64,000 nt of DNA from Melioribacter sp051488665 (GCF_051488665.1 NZ_JBPSEG010000002.1:248001-312000); one strand, 5' to 3'; positions 8,819 to 18,695 are shown, counted from the first letter of the stretch. Notes: generated by a model not told the origin, from the letters alone. Made by a program: numbers and translations.

Positions 8819-11728
8819 TTAATTTAGCGTGTATGTAATTCCCAAATCTGCAGTCAGACCGTAATAGCTTCGGTAGCTGAACCAACCCGTGCCGTAATTT
8901 GAAGTCTGGTCTACAGCTTTAGTCAGATTATTTACGTTGAAGTAGATTTGCAGACCGTCAACCGGCAACATTTGTCTTACTTTCACAGTCCATAAAGTTA
9001 GCGGATCGGTTGTTTGCTGCAGCTCTTTATACCAGTTGTCTGCGCGGAATACGTCGGATTTGAATTGAGCCGAACCTCTTATTGAGAATCCTTTGTAGTC
9101 AAAACCCACAGTGAAATTAAAAATATGCGTCGGCTGATCAAGAAGGCGCGCGTTATAACTTCCGTCGCCCGTTCCGACAATTTTGGGTATCTTAATTGGA
9201 CCTACTTGAATGTATTCATAAATAGGCACTGTTCTGGGATATTTCAGATCGGAGTGTGTATAAGTATAATTAACGTTAATTACCAAACCGCGCCAAATGC
9301 CCGGCAGGAACCAGAAATTCGACTGCCATTCGGCTTCAATACCCCAAAGTTTTGCAGTATTCGGATTATTGATAAAACCGTTTATTTGACCGCCGGGTTT
9401 AACGCTTTCGGGCCACTCCGGCTGCAAATAAGACGAATCTGCAATCCAGGTAGTAGCGCCGTATATAAATCCTTTTATTTGCTTGTTGAATACGCCAAAT
9501 GTCAACAATCCCAGTTTATCCGTATAAAAAGAAAAGAAGAGGTCTAAGTTTTTGGCTTCCGCAGGTTTCAAATTCACATTGTTCCAAGTAATACTATTGC
9601 CATAAGTTGTCCATGTCGGTATAATTCTGTTGTAATCGGGACGGGATAACGTCTGCGTATAGCTTGCTCTAACATCGAACCAATCAGTAACCTGATACTT
9701 GAGATGTATCATTGGAAGCAGGTAATTGTTCTTACGCGTCGAAGTATAAGAGAAATACACATAAGGATCGGTATCTCTTCCGGGACTGTTGGATCTGTTA
9801 GCCGTATATTCTGTTTTATTATATTCGTACCTGAAACCGGGAATAAATATAACCTTATTGTTTCCGAATGTAATAGTGGGCAGAATATATGCGCCGAAAT
9901 AATTTTCGTAACCGTAGTAATCATTTGATATTGAAGGCACGTAATCATAATAAATTGTCTTTCCGGTAGGAATACCGCGAACGCTCGTCAGGTTTTCAAT
10001 TTCATGATAAACGTCTACCATAGTATTTTTGTCCGGCACGCGGCTAATTGTATAATCAACGCCTGCTTTGAAATCGCCCGCTGTGTAATTTCTGTCAATA
10101 AAGGGGGCGTACGGAAAATCTCCTGCAATATCGTAATTAGTCAGTCCGAATCTGTCTTTCAAATAAAGTCTGACAATATCCAAATCGTTCCATGCAATCG
10201 GTATTTCGCTCTGTTCGTAGTCATACTTTTTATATTTATGCTTATATTCGCCGCCTAATTTCAACTTAATATCTGCCTCTCCTATTCTAAAGCCCCATTC
10301 AAAATTCAAATTGGCGGCTTCTTCCTCCTCGAGCATATCGCTGTTGCTCTTTACAAATCTGTTAAGGTAAGTTTTAGTTGTATCGTTTAATGCTTTGGTT
10401 ACAATATCAAAAGGATATATCTGGTAATCGTCCCACGTCCAGCTTCTAACAAAAGCATTCGCTTCCTGAGCATTCATCGATATCTGTTCCGGAAGTTTAT
10501 TGGAAGATCTGGAATAGCTTGCTCCGCCTGTTATTTTCAAGTCGCCTATGAACTGTTCCACATCGAGTGCGTTAATCATAGTCAGCAGATTGCGTTCCGA
10601 ATAGTTACCGTAGTAATTGTGATTCCTGCCTACAGCGTCGAAATTTTCCTGACGCAAAAAAGTGTTAATATCGATTTTATTTAGCGTGTTGGATAATTTT
10701 ATTTTCGTAGCTGCAGATTCGTAATCGAGCACAAGCACGCCGCCCATTCGTTTATTTACTCTGTCGATATCTTCGAGATTCAAACTGTTGGCAAGCGTAA
10801 GAGTATCGTGCTGCATTTGATATCCTGCGCCGGCGCTGTTGCTGCTTCTGTCAGTTCTTTCCAGATTAAGCTGAGTAAATACTCCGAGCTTATCGTCAAA
10901 GAATCTTTTGCCTCCGCCTAAGACATAGTAATAATTGCCTACTTCATCCCGCAGACCGTTATAGCCACCCTGCGCGGTAAAATTAAATACCGGTTTTTTG
11001 GGAGCTCCTTTCAGAATAAAATTAACGGTGCCTCCCAATTGATCGGCTTCCTGGTCTGCCATGGCTGTTTTGCTGACTTCAATTCCGGACAATATGTAAG
11101 GCGAAATCATACTCAGGTCAACGCTTCTGTCAGCTTCGCCGGTTGCCGCCATACTTACTCCGTTTAACTGTATTTTATTGTATTGCGGCGATAAGCCTCT
11201 TATTACAACTTTACTGCCTTCTCCCCCTTCACGAAGCAGAGAAATTCCGGGCAAACGGCCGACGGCTTCCGCAGCGTTGGCTTCAGGCAATTCCTCGATC
11301 TTGGCGGCAGATACGATATTCTTGACCGTCAGAGCGCTCTTTTGCTGATTAATTGCCTGAACCTGTCCTTCAGCCTGCGCTGTTATCAATATTTCTTCTC
11401 CCTCCAAAACCATGTATTCAAGTTGGGCGTTGTATTCGAGAGTTCTGTTGTCGGGAACCTCGATTTCGAATTGCTGAGGTTTATAGCCGAGATAAGAAAT
11501 TTGAAGCGTATATTTTCCCGGGGGTACGCCCAATATAATATACTCGCCTTCAATATCGGTAGCCGCGCCGAGATTTGTATTTTTCAGAATAACATTGGCT
11601 CCCGGTATCGGCTCCCCCGTGCCTTTATCGACAACTTTTCCTCTGATTTTCGAACTGGCGTAAATAATACCGGGGAGTAATAAGAACAGGATTATCGGTA
11701 TCATGAGATAGTTTTGTAGCCTCTTCAT
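8819..11728 (-). CDS. TonB-dependent receptor with carboxypeptidase-regulatory-like N-terminal domain
   Basis: 969 residues. After a signal peptide comes a CarboxypepD_reg-like domain (IRGKVVDKGTGEPIPGANV, about 28-105), a plug domain (ALTVKNIVSAAKIEELPEAN to LGGTVNFIL, about 130-240) and a 22-strand-type barrel rich in aromatic residues. The plug carries VVIRGLSPQYNKIQLNG, typical of glycan or siderophore receptors. Function: energy-dependent import of oligosaccharides through the outer membrane, driven by ExbBD-TonB; a TonB protein is encoded at 32912-33571. No SusD gene adjoins it, so this is not a classical SusC/D pair. It begins 14 nt after the large cytoplasmic protein gene, indicating one transcript. 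Confidence 0.92.
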   Translation of the reverse strand: MKRLQNYLMIPIILFLLLPGIIYASSKIRGKVVDKGTGEPIPGANVILKNTNLGAATDIEGEYIILGVPPGKYTLQISYLGYKPQQFEIEVPDNRTLEYNAQLEYMVLEGEEILITAQAEGQVQAINQQKSALTVKNIVSAAKIEELPEANAAEAVGRLPGISLLREGGEGSKVVIRGLSPQYNKIQLNGVSMAATGEADRSVDLSMISPYILSGIEVSKTAMADQEADQLGGTVNFILKGAPKKPVFNFTAQGGYNGLRDEVGNYYYVLGGGKRFFDDKLGVFTQLNLERTDRSSNSAGAGYQMQHDTLTLANSLNLEDIDRVNKRMGGVLVLDYESAATKIKLSNTLNKIDINTFLRQENFDAVGRNHNYYGNYSERNLLTMINALDVEQFIGDLKITGGASYSRSSNKLPEQISMNAQEANAFVRSWTWDDYQIYPFDIVTKALNDTTKTYLNRFVKSNSDMLEEEEAANLNFEWGFRIGEADIKLKLGGEYKHKYKKYDYEQSEIPIAWNDLDIVRLYLKDRFGLTNYDIAGDFPYAPFIDRNYTAGDFKAGVDYTISRVPDKNTMVDVYHEIENLTSVRGIPTGKTIYYDYVPSISNDYYGYENYFGAYILPTITFGNNKVIFIPGFRYEYNKTEYTANRSNSPGRDTDPYVYFSYTSTRKNNYLLPMIHLKYQVTDWFDVRASYTQTLSRPDYNRIIPTWTTYGNSITWNNVNLKPAEAKNLDLFFSFYTDKLGLLTFGVFNKQIKGFIYGATTWIADSSYLQPEWPESVKPGGQINGFINNPNTAKLWGIEAEWQSNFWFLPGIWRGLVINVNYTYTHSDLKYPRTVPIYEYIQVGPIKIPKIVGTGDGSYNARLLDQPTHIFNFTVGFDYKGFSIRGSAQFKSDVFRADNWYKELQQTTDPLTLWTVKVRQMLPVDGLQIYFNVNNLTKAVDQTSNYGTGWFSYRSYYGLTADLGITYTLN

Positions 11729-11742
11729 AAACCACCTATTTT

Positions 11743-14700
11743 TTATTGCTTATTTATATTATTTATCAATACGATAATGCTCGAAATTTTTCCTTCGCGT
11801 CGAAATATCGAGCCGCTCCATTTTTTCGAAAGTACCAAACCCTCTTCCACTTCGCGCTCGCCGTCATTCAAGTTGACTATAATTTTTGACTCGTCCGACA
11901 ACGAATAAACTATCGGCGCCTGGCAATAAGTAAATATTAACATCCCGGCGTTAATTATCATAGTCTGTTCTTTTTCGTTTACATCGTAGTAATTGAATAT
12001 TTGCGATTTATTTAAGAACTCGTGGTCGTTCAAAAGATGAGGGACAAAAGAAATTTGTCCGTCCTTAATAACTATTCCAAGCTCACCGTATCGTGAAATC
12101 ACATCTTCTTTTACCTGTCCGGTTAAGCCGGGCTGCTGCACTCCCGAATTTAGAGGCGTATGCGAATACGGATCGGTTGTAAATGCTCCGTATTCGTCCG
12201 GCGATTTGTGTATTCCCAGTCCGTCTTTAATTTCATAATATCGTTCTTTCAATTTATCGAGCAGATTGAGATCCTTGCCCGAATAAATAATTTGATAATA
12301 ATTTTCTTCTACGGCCAGAAGCAATTTGGAAACCATGTGCCAGTAGATACTTCCGATTCCTTCATATTTATAAAATGTACCCGACCTTCCGGTGAAATAA
12401 CGGTGCTGAAATACTTTTTCGTAAATATCGGCGATCAAATTTTCTTCCCTTTCGGTTAAATCTCCGTAATCGTTTTTCAATTTGACCAATTCGTTTTTGA
12501 GCCATGCCGAGTTCCGCAAATGTTTATTGAAATGATAACTGCCGTTTTTATCCGGCACGACCAATCTGTAATCCCTATTAGCCAGCATTGATTTTAGTAA
12601 TTGCGATTTTTCAATTTCACCTGCCGGTATTTGATTTTTTTCGATAAAAGGCGGTAATGTTTTTTCTGGATAGAGCATATAACTTTTTTGATCCGCTCTG
12701 TATAATCTGCTATTTCTCAGATTGTCGAGTAACTCGAGCGTTTCCCCGTTGGAGAGATATCCCGAACTCAGAACAGCCACCTGTCCTTCGAGCATTTCAT
12801 CTAGACGATGAATCGCAATGGCATTGTCCGCGATCTCAAGTAAATTGTACGAATGATATAATCCGTCCTCTCTTCTGTTGTTTTTTATCGAATGGTCGAT
12901 GACATTCAGCATCAAATGGAATAGATCCAGTAATCTTTCTTTGTTGTAAATTATCTTCTTACTTCCGAAATTGTTTTTATAAATTGCACTACGATAAACG
13001 CTTCCCGCATTTCCCAGACCGTCGACTATTTCTTTTCGTTTTTCATCGTTGAGATTATTGCTTAACGTGTTTTTCGATTTAACAAAGATTTTTTCGATTG
13101 CCTCAATTAATTCATAGAGTTCTCCGCTCAGAGTCACACTGTCTTTTTCATAGTTTTCAATTAAATCAATCATGAAAGAAACATAACGTCTCATGTAATA
13201 AAGCGTAACCATCGAAGCGCCGTAACCTGCCAGCGCATTATTGGCGTCGTTCCATTCTGGTCTTTGGGTATTCATCCAGATTCCGGCTTCCGGGACAAAA
13301 TTCGAGATTTTGGTCATAAGGGGAATGAGCAGCTTTTCAGTTAATGTCGCTCTGTAAGGAACGTCGTCATTATCGAGCAAATACTTCCCTGCCTCGCCAA
13401 GCGTTGATACTTTTTGTTTGATGCTTTCGTTTAACTGATAATCAAACTCAATTGAATTTCTGGGGTCTTTCAGAATTTCATCGTACGGTTTAATCCTGTA
13501 TGGCACATTTGCAAAGACGAACAAATCTCTGTCAAGCAGGTCGGGGAGTCTTGTCGGTTTGAATTTATTAAGCGTTTCGAGAAGCTTTAGCAAATAAATA
13601 ATTTGGTGGTCGCCCCAGTAACCGATATACGACCATTCGTCCTCAGGATCCAATTCTTCCCAGTCAAAGCTTTCTTTCGTAAGTCTGTAAGGATTATACC
13701 CGTCTGCGGTCGAGGCGTTAAGAAATTTAAATATCATCGATTCGATATATTCGGGGAAAGAATAAGACAAGGCTTCCCAGTTCTGGAAAATATCTCTCCA
13801 GTTGCCTTGATAATTATAAACCTTACCGCCCTTTTCGTCTTTAATATCGATTGAGAACAAATTCCACGGTCTGCTCGGGTCGCCGTGTCTCCGGCTGAAA
13901 GACAACGGCATATACTCAATTGCTATTCTAAGCAATTCTTTATCGCCGGTTTCACTGGCAAATTTCACAAGCGAATCTTTAGTTAAATTGTCGGGAAGAT
14001 TTTCCAAACGGGTAATATATTGATCAAACAAACGCACGCTGATGGCGCGGAGATATTTAATAAAATCGCCTTTATCTATTTTATAATTATTCTCGAAAAC
14101 TCCTCCTCTCATTATGTTGAACATTACGTTCGAGAGGTGACGGTAATTAGTCAGGCGGTCGCTCGTAAGCTGAAATCCGTCCGCCTTGGCAATTAATAAT
14201 TTGAGTTTCGAAGTGTCCGCGTCGATTTCTTTTTCAATTGACGACATAAGGTCGACCCCGGATTTGAGCGTTGAAATAAGTTCTGCGAGTTTTGAATGAT
14301 CATAATCGACGTCGGCAACAATGTACCAATATTTTTGTTCGCCCGCGTTTAAATCGCATTCAGTATGGATAAAATAGCTGCCTCGTTTGCCGTTGGAATT
14401 GAGTTCTTTCGAGACGAACGAGTCGCTTCTGAAATTATTCAATTGATCGGTCGAAAGAAGTATGTCCGTTTCGTGTAATCCGCACGACCATGCGACCGAT
14501 GTTTCCAACGATTCGTTTGGCTCGGCTCTGTCTGTAGGCACGGAGCTTAGTGCAAAGATTCCGAGATTAATTTCTTCCAGCAATTCATTCTTTTTATAAG
14601 CGTCGAGAAGCGAACTGTATTCGAGTTGGAATCTTCTGTTCGATCCGGAAGGCATAATATTCATAATACCGTCGAGTATTCTGACGGAGATCCTTTCATC

Positions 14701-15207
14701 ATCGAGATTTTCGATAAAAGATTTTTTTACGAATCCGTACTTGTCGCAGGATGTCCACTGATATCTGAAAGCCAACTTGAGGTCGTGATTAATTTCCTCG
14801 AAAATAATTTTGTTGCCGGAAATATTTTTATAGAGATTTCTTTCGGAGTTATAAATCGATTCGTATTTACCGGAAAGAGGTTCCCACAAAAAATTATTCG
14901 AATCTTTACGGACAATCAATATAGTCTTGCTGCCTGTAACGTCGCGGCTGTCGTGAATTTTATCTTCGGTATAGTAGGGAAACAATGCATGGTCGGGATT
15001 AATTCGGCCTGCGGTAAGACTGCCGTAACTCGAAATAAACATCCACAGATCCGAACCGCTTACAATGCTCATCAGGAAGGGATTCATTAAATCAAAATTG
15101 CGTATACAATTAAACTCCTCGTTATCGATTTTAACGATTTCATTTTTGACAGTTTTCGTTTCGTAACGAAGCGGATGAAAACCGATTTGTATACTGTTTT
15201 GATTCAT
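11743..15207 (-). CDS. Large cytoplasmic protein, candidate beta-1,3-glucan phosphorylase-type enzyme
   Basis: 1154 residues with no signal peptide or membrane segment, so it should act in the cytoplasm. I do not recognise the family with certainty. An N-terminal part with LWMFISSYGSLTAGR and YPYYTEDKIHDS-type strands resembles the beta-sandwich of GH94-like phosphorylases. Around residues 645-665 there is PEWNDANNALAGYG, similar to the W-N-D catalytic region of (alpha/alpha)6-barrel phosphorylases, and near 1026 there is SGVQQPGLTGQVKED. The length matches GH149/GH161-type oligo-beta-1,3-glucan phosphorylases (about 1100 residues), and a cytoplasmic phosphorylase would complete the pathway after GH16 cleavage and import. 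This function is inference. It lies 8 nt after the GH16 gene. Confidence 0.55.
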   Translation of the reverse strand: MNQNSIQIGFHPLRYETKTVKNEIVKIDNEEFNCIRNFDLMNPFLMSIVSGSDLWMFISSYGSLTAGRINPDHALFPYYTEDKIHDSRDVTGSKTILIVRKDSNNFLWEPLSGKYESIYNSERNLYKNISGNKIIFEEINHDLKLAFRYQWTSCDKYGFVKKSFIENLDDERISVRILDGIMNIMPSGSNRRFQLEYSSLLDAYKKNELLEEINLGIFALSSVPTDRAEPNESLETSVAWSCGLHETDILLSTDQLNNFRSDSFVSKELNSNGKRGSYFIHTECDLNAGEQKYWYIVADVDYDHSKLAELISTLKSGVDLMSSIEKEIDADTSKLKLLIAKADGFQLTSDRLTNYRHLSNVMFNIMRGGVFENNYKIDKGDFIKYLRAISVRLFDQYITRLENLPDNLTKDSLVKFASETGDKELLRIAIEYMPLSFSRRHGDPSRPWNLFSIDIKDEKGGKVYNYQGNWRDIFQNWEALSYSFPEYIESMIFKFLNASTADGYNPYRLTKESFDWEELDPEDEWSYIGYWGDHQIIYLLKLLETLNKFKPTRLPDLLDRDLFVFANVPYRIKPYDEILKDPRNSIEFDYQLNESIKQKVSTLGEAGKYLLDNDDVPYRATLTEKLLIPLMTKISNFVPEAGIWMNTQRPEWNDANNALAGYGASMVTLYYMRRYVSFMIDLIENYEKDSVTLSGELYELIEAIEKIFVKSKNTLSNNLNDEKRKEIVDGLGNAGSVYRSAIYKNNFGSKKIIYNKERLLDLFHLMLNVIDHSIKNNRREDGLYHSYNLLEIADNAIAIHRLDEMLEGQVAVLSSGYLSNGETLELLDNLRNSRLYRADQKSYMLYPEKTLPPFIEKNQIPAGEIEKSQLLKSMLANRDYRLVVPDKNGSYHFNKHLRNSAWLKNELVKLKNDYGDLTEREENLIADIYEKVFQHRYFTGRSGTFYKYEGIGSIYWHMVSKLLLAVEENYYQIIYSGKDLNLLDKLKERYYEIKDGLGIHKSPDEYGAFTTDPYSHTPLNSGVQQPGLTGQVKEDVISRYGELGIVIKDGQISFVPHLLNDHEFLNKSQIFNYYDVNEKEQTMIINAGMLIFTYCQAPIVYSLSDESKIIVNLNDGEREVEEGLVLSKKWSGSIFRREGKISSIIVLINNINKQ

Positions 15208-15215
15208 ATCAATAA

Positions 15216-16310
15216 TTATTTTATTAATACAAGTTTACGGCTTTGCGATCGCCCCCCGGCATTCAATGAATAAGTATAAATTCCCGAACTCAATTTCGAT
15301 GCGTCGTAAGAATATCTGTATTTGCCGGCGCTGTGAAACTCATCTACCAATACGTCGGCGGTTTGTCCGTAGATATTATAAATCGTGATTTTAACATTTG
15401 CCGCTTTGGGCAACTGATATTCTATAACGGTTTGCGAATTAAAAGGATTCGGATAATTCTGCCCCAAATAAAAATCCGAGGGTTTTCCCGAATTGTTTTC
15501 TTCTTCGATATCCGTGCTTACTTTTTGATAAACTCTTACGTAATCAATAACAAATTCCTGAGGAAATTTAGTAGAGCCGTCCGGATTTCCCGGCCAGTTG
15601 CCGCCGACTGCTAAGTTGAGAATCAGATAAAAACGTTGGTCAAAAGGAGCGGGAAAACTGTGACCCGAAGAGTACCAATGCGTTTGCGTTTGATAGAGCT
15701 GCCCGTCGACGTACCAATCCATTCTTCCTTCTTCCCAAACAAGCGTAAAAGTATGGAAGTCTTCGTTGAATCCGCCTGATTTGAGAGTGTACGATTTCCC
15801 GGAATGAACGTTATTTGGCCATGAACCGCCGTAATGAAGAGTGCCGTAAACAGTGGTTGTATCGTGACCGAGATATTCCATAATATCGATTTCGCCGCTT
15901 GCAGCCCAGCCGCCGTATACATTGTCGGTCGGCAGCATCCATATGGCCGGCCAAAGCCCCTTCCCTTTCGGCAGCTTAGCCCTTATTTCGAACTTGCCGT
16001 ATTTCCAATCTCCCTTATGGATTGTTCTTATACGGGATGAGGTGTATTGGAAACCTTGATAATTTTCCTTCTTTGCCGTGATAGTCAGAAAGCCGTCGCT
16101 TACCGTAGCGTTTTCTTTTCTGTAATATTCGAGTTCGTTATTGCCCCAGCCCGCCGGCGGACCGTTGCCAATCTGAAATTCCCATTTATCCGGATCCAGT
16201 TCGGAGCCGTTAAATTCGTCCGACCATACCAACTGATATTCCTGCGGATATATCAGGTCGACTTTTAATATCAAAGCGATAATAAAGAGCCACAAAATTC
16301 TTGTTTTCAT
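15216..16310 (-). CDS. GH16 laminarinase (endo-beta-1,3-glucanase) with type IX sorting domain
   Basis: 364 residues. A signal peptide is followed by a GH16 jelly-roll domain (about 25-272) with WSDEFNGSELDPDKW and the catalytic core EIDIMEYLG, in which Glu140 is the nucleophile, Asp142 the assistant and Glu145 the acid/base. The extra Met in E-I-D-I-M-E is the laminarinase form of GH16 rather than that of agarase or kappa-carrageenase. Residues 282-364 (LGQNYPNPFN to SRKLVLIK) form a Por/type IX C-terminal domain, so the enzyme should be at the cell surface or released. It overlaps the symporter gene by 4 nt (ATGA), showing translational coupling. It is the strongest pointer to laminarin as substrate. 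Confidence 0.93.
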   Translation of the reverse strand: MKTRILWLFIIALILKVDLIYPQEYQLVWSDEFNGSELDPDKWEFQIGNGPPAGWGNNELEYYRKENATVSDGFLTITAKKENYQGFQYTSSRIRTIHKGDWKYGKFEIRAKLPKGKGLWPAIWMLPTDNVYGGWAASGEIDIMEYLGHDTTTVYGTLHYGGSWPNNVHSGKSYTLKSGGFNEDFHTFTLVWEEGRMDWYVDGQLYQTQTHWYSSGHSFPAPFDQRFYLILNLAVGGNWPGNPDGSTKFPQEFVIDYVRVYQKVSTDIEEENNSGKPSDFYLGQNYPNPFNSQTVIEYQLPKAANVKITIYNIYGQTADVLVDEFHSAGKYRYSYDASKLSSGIYTYSLNAGGRSQSRKLVLIK

Positions 16311-17677
16311 TTAATACCCTCCTGTTGCATTTCAGCTTTTCTGAGTTTAAGGTCCTCTTCGATTTTTTTCATTGTCTTATCGTCAAGTTCATAAAAGAAT
16401 GCCGCAATCGTCGCAATTAAAGTTCCTGCTGCGGGAATAAAGCTCATCATCATTTTAATACCGTCCAAAGTTTCGGGAGCCTGCGCCGTGTTCGGTACGA
16501 ATCCGAACAAAGCCAGCATCCAACCAGCCATACCGCCTCCTACGGCAATACCGAATTTTTGTGCGAATGTGGCTGCTGAAAATACAAGTCCCGTGGCTCG
16601 TCTTTCATTTTTCCATTCGGAATAGTCTGCCGTATCCGCATACATTGCCCACAATAACGGAGCCTGAGGAGCCATTATAAACGAAATTAATACATGCAAA
16701 GCGAAAATTAAAAATATCTGGTCGGCAGGAAGGAAGTAAAAAATCATAGTCAATATTGTAGTCAAAGACATTACGAAAATATAGAATCTCTTTTTACCGA
16801 ATTTTTTTGCGAAGAATTGAGTCGACGCCACGCCTGCGATAACTCCAATTGTTCCGAGCACCATGAAGAGCGACGCCAGCGCTTCGCTGCCAATATAATA
16901 TTTAAAGTAGTATAAAATAGTACCGCTACGAATTATAATATATCCGAGCGTAAAGATTCCCATAACAAGCAAATACATCCAAGGTCTGTTACGAATCAAG
17001 TCCTTGATATCATCCTTCAAAGATGTTTTTTGGTCGGAGGAAACGACTACCCGTTCTCTGGTAGTTTTAAAAGTAATATAGAACATAATGCATGCAAGTA
17101 TTCCGTAAACGCCCATTGTAAACGGGAAACCCAGAGCCTGATCACCTCCGCCGAAGAAATCGACTAAAGGCAGAGTCAAACCCTGTACTATGAAAGCTCC
17201 CACAAATGCGAGCACAAAACGGAATGTTGAAACGCTCGTTCTTTCCTGAGAATTCGGCGAGATCACTCCCATAAGAGCCGAATATGGTATATTAACCGCC
17301 GTATAAGCCATCATAACAAGCGTGAAAGTAATGTAAGCATATATAATTTTTCCGGTAACGTCGAAAGGCGGGGTTGTAAAAGCCAGCACTCCGAATATTG
17401 CGAGAGGGCCCGACATCCAGATTAAATACGGTCGAAACTTACCCCATTTTGTATTAGTACGGTCGGCTATAATTCCCATTATCGGATCGTTGGCGGCATC
17501 CCAGAATCGCGAGACCATCAGCATTGTTCCAGCAGCGGCTGCGGGTATTCCGAATATATCCGTATAAAAGAAAAGGAGAAAATTGACAAACATCTGGAAA
17601 TAAAGATTCGAAGCGGTATCCCCCAGCCCGTATCCGATTTTCTCTTTAAGGGACAATTTCTCGCCGGTATTATCCAT
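16307..17677 (-). CDS. GPH-family (MFS) sugar:cation symporter
   Basis: 456 residues, about 12 membrane segments. The N-terminus (LKEKIGYGLGDTASNLYFQM) and the MSRFWDAANDPIMG and TKWGKFRPYLIW stretches are the signature of the glycoside-pentoside-hexuronide:cation symporter family (MelB/XylP-like). It should carry short glucosides or glucan oligosaccharides across the inner membrane. It is the first gene of the transcript running through GH16, the large cytoplasmic enzyme and the TonB-dependent receptor. A 28-bp direct-repeat site lies 80 nt upstream of its start and is shared with the GH30 lipoprotein gene, which suggests control by the hybrid regulator encoded at 20314-24450. Confidence 0.9.
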   Translation of the reverse strand: MDNTGEKLSLKEKIGYGLGDTASNLYFQMFVNFLLFFYTDIFGIPAAAAGTMLMVSRFWDAANDPIMGIIADRTNTKWGKFRPYLIWMSGPLAIFGVLAFTTPPFDVTGKIIYAYITFTLVMMAYTAVNIPYSALMGVISPNSQERTSVSTFRFVLAFVGAFIVQGLTLPLVDFFGGGDQALGFPFTMGVYGILACIMFYITFKTTRERVVVSSDQKTSLKDDIKDLIRNRPWMYLLVMGIFTLGYIIIRSGTILYYFKYYIGSEALASLFMVLGTIGVIAGVASTQFFAKKFGKKRFYIFVMSLTTILTMIFYFLPADQIFLIFALHVLISFIMAPQAPLLWAMYADTADYSEWKNERRATGLVFSAATFAQKFGIAVGGGMAGWMLALFGFVPNTAQAPETLDGIKMMMSFIPAAGTLIATIAAFFYELDDKTMKKIEEDLKLRKAEMQQEGIK

Positions 17678-17755
17678 TTTTTAATCTCCGAAATTCTTAG
17701 AACGCTGGTTCAATGAGTACAAAAAAAATAATTATCTTACGTTTAATCTCGGCTA

Positions 17756-17790
17756 ATAGTAACAATCAATAGGACTATAGTAACATCGTA
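17756..17790. promoter_or_regulatory. Putative hybrid-regulator binding site upstream of the symporter operon
   Basis: On the plus strand AGTAACA (17758-17764), six unconserved bases and AGGACTATAGTAACA (17771-17785) form a direct repeat of AGTAACA at 21-bp spacing, two helical turns. The same arrangement with the same conserved bases occurs at 20266-20293. Its nearest edge is 80 nt from the symporter start codon. AraC-type regulators usually bind such phased direct repeats upstream of the core promoter. Confidence 0.7.
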
Positions 17791-17813
17791 TTTTTTCATT
17801 TATTTTATCGTTT

Positions 17814-17930
17814 TCAAACGTTTTCAATTATTTTATCAAACGTGAATATTCTTTTCCATTCGTCTTTTTCGCCCGGATTTAATTCGATTTTTTTGAATAA
17901 TTCGGGACTTACGACATGACGTTTACCCCA
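17814..17930 (-). pseudogene. Out-of-frame C-terminus of the mutarotase-like gene
   Basis: 38 codons and a TGA in the frame next to that of the preceding gene, starting WGKRHVVSPELFKKIE and ending FDKIIENV. It begins exactly where the upstream frame dies in a CCCC run (17926-17929 on the plus strand). The peptide reads as a natural continuation of the preceding protein, so the two pieces appear to be one gene split by a one-base frameshift. Confidence 0.65.
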
Positions 17931-18694
17931 TAATTAATTTTATGCGCAACGAAATTTCCTTTTTCGGATATCATACACCCGTATGTCCTGTTTATTAATT
18001 TCCATTCGGCTTTACAATTGCTTTTTAAATTATCGATGAAAAATTCTGATTGAGGCTCATTCTTCCATGAAATAAAATCGCGGTCAAATATTAGATTATT
18101 TTCTTTATCGATTACTTTATGAATTTCTTCTCTGGTAATATTAAAAGGAAACTGCAATTTATAATTTCCGGATATATTCTGAGAATTAACTGAAATGAAA
18201 TTGTGAACATATTCGTTTGTTCTGATTGTCTTATCTCCTTTATTTTCCATTTCGTATTTTATAATGAATCGATTGCCCGACAAAGCGATTTCTTTTACGG
18301 CTTCAAAAACATATCCGTTCAAATTGCAGAGATAACGATAAATAATTCTTTCTTGCCCGATACGGTAATCAAAATCAAACGGACGGAACTGATAATCATA
18401 AAAGAAATCGTACGGTTTATCCGACACTTTCAATAAGTATCCTACTCCCGGTTTAATAAATTCTTTGCCGGGCTGAATTTCATCATATCCCAAAGGAGCG
18501 TCGATGCCGAATTCATTATAAAACCCGCAGCCCTTTTTATAGTGAAAATTTTCCGTTTCTGCGGTACCTATTACCAAATTATCAAAAACAACATATCGGA
18601 TTTTTCCGGTATGGTCAAAACGCGAGCCGGAATAACCTCCTCCCGGAAGGTCGATTATAAGACTCAATTTATCGTTTATTAATTCTACAGGCAT
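17909..18694 (-). CDS. Galactose-mutarotase-like cytoplasmic protein, frameshifted near its 3' end
   Basis: 261 residues as read, without signal peptide. Beta-rich sequence with GCGFYNEFGIDAPLGYDE, PYDFFYDYQFRPFDFDYRIG and NEYVHNFISVNSQ suggests the aldose-epimerase-like beta-sandwich, the same fold as hexose mutarotases; the substrate cannot be told. It starts 1 nt after the stop of the GH30 lipoprotein gene, so the two are co-transcribed and it may process the sugar released. The frame ends in NYGVNVMS, while a neighbouring frame continues with a well-formed tail to 17814. Restoring one base near 17926-17932 would give about 293 residues. This is a true frameshift, a sequencing error, or recent decay. 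Confidence 0.6.
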   Translation of the reverse strand: MPVELINDKLSLIIDLPGGGYSGSRFDHTGKIRYVVFDNLVIGTAETENFHYKKGCGFYNEFGIDAPLGYDEIQPGKEFIKPGVGYLLKVSDKPYDFFYDYQFRPFDFDYRIGQERIIYRYLCNLNGYVFEAVKEIALSGNRFIIKYEMENKGDKTIRTNEYVHNFISVNSQNISGNYKLQFPFNITREEIHKVIDKENNLIFDRDFISWKNEPQSEFFIDNLKSNCKAEWKLINRTYGCMISEKGNFVAHKINYGVNVMS

Positions 18695-18695
18695 T

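Noticed and set aside
17909..18694. Programmed ribosomal frameshifting in the mutarotase-like gene
   Set aside because: No slippery heptamer with a downstream pseudoknot is visible at the junction; a simple indel at the C run is more likely.
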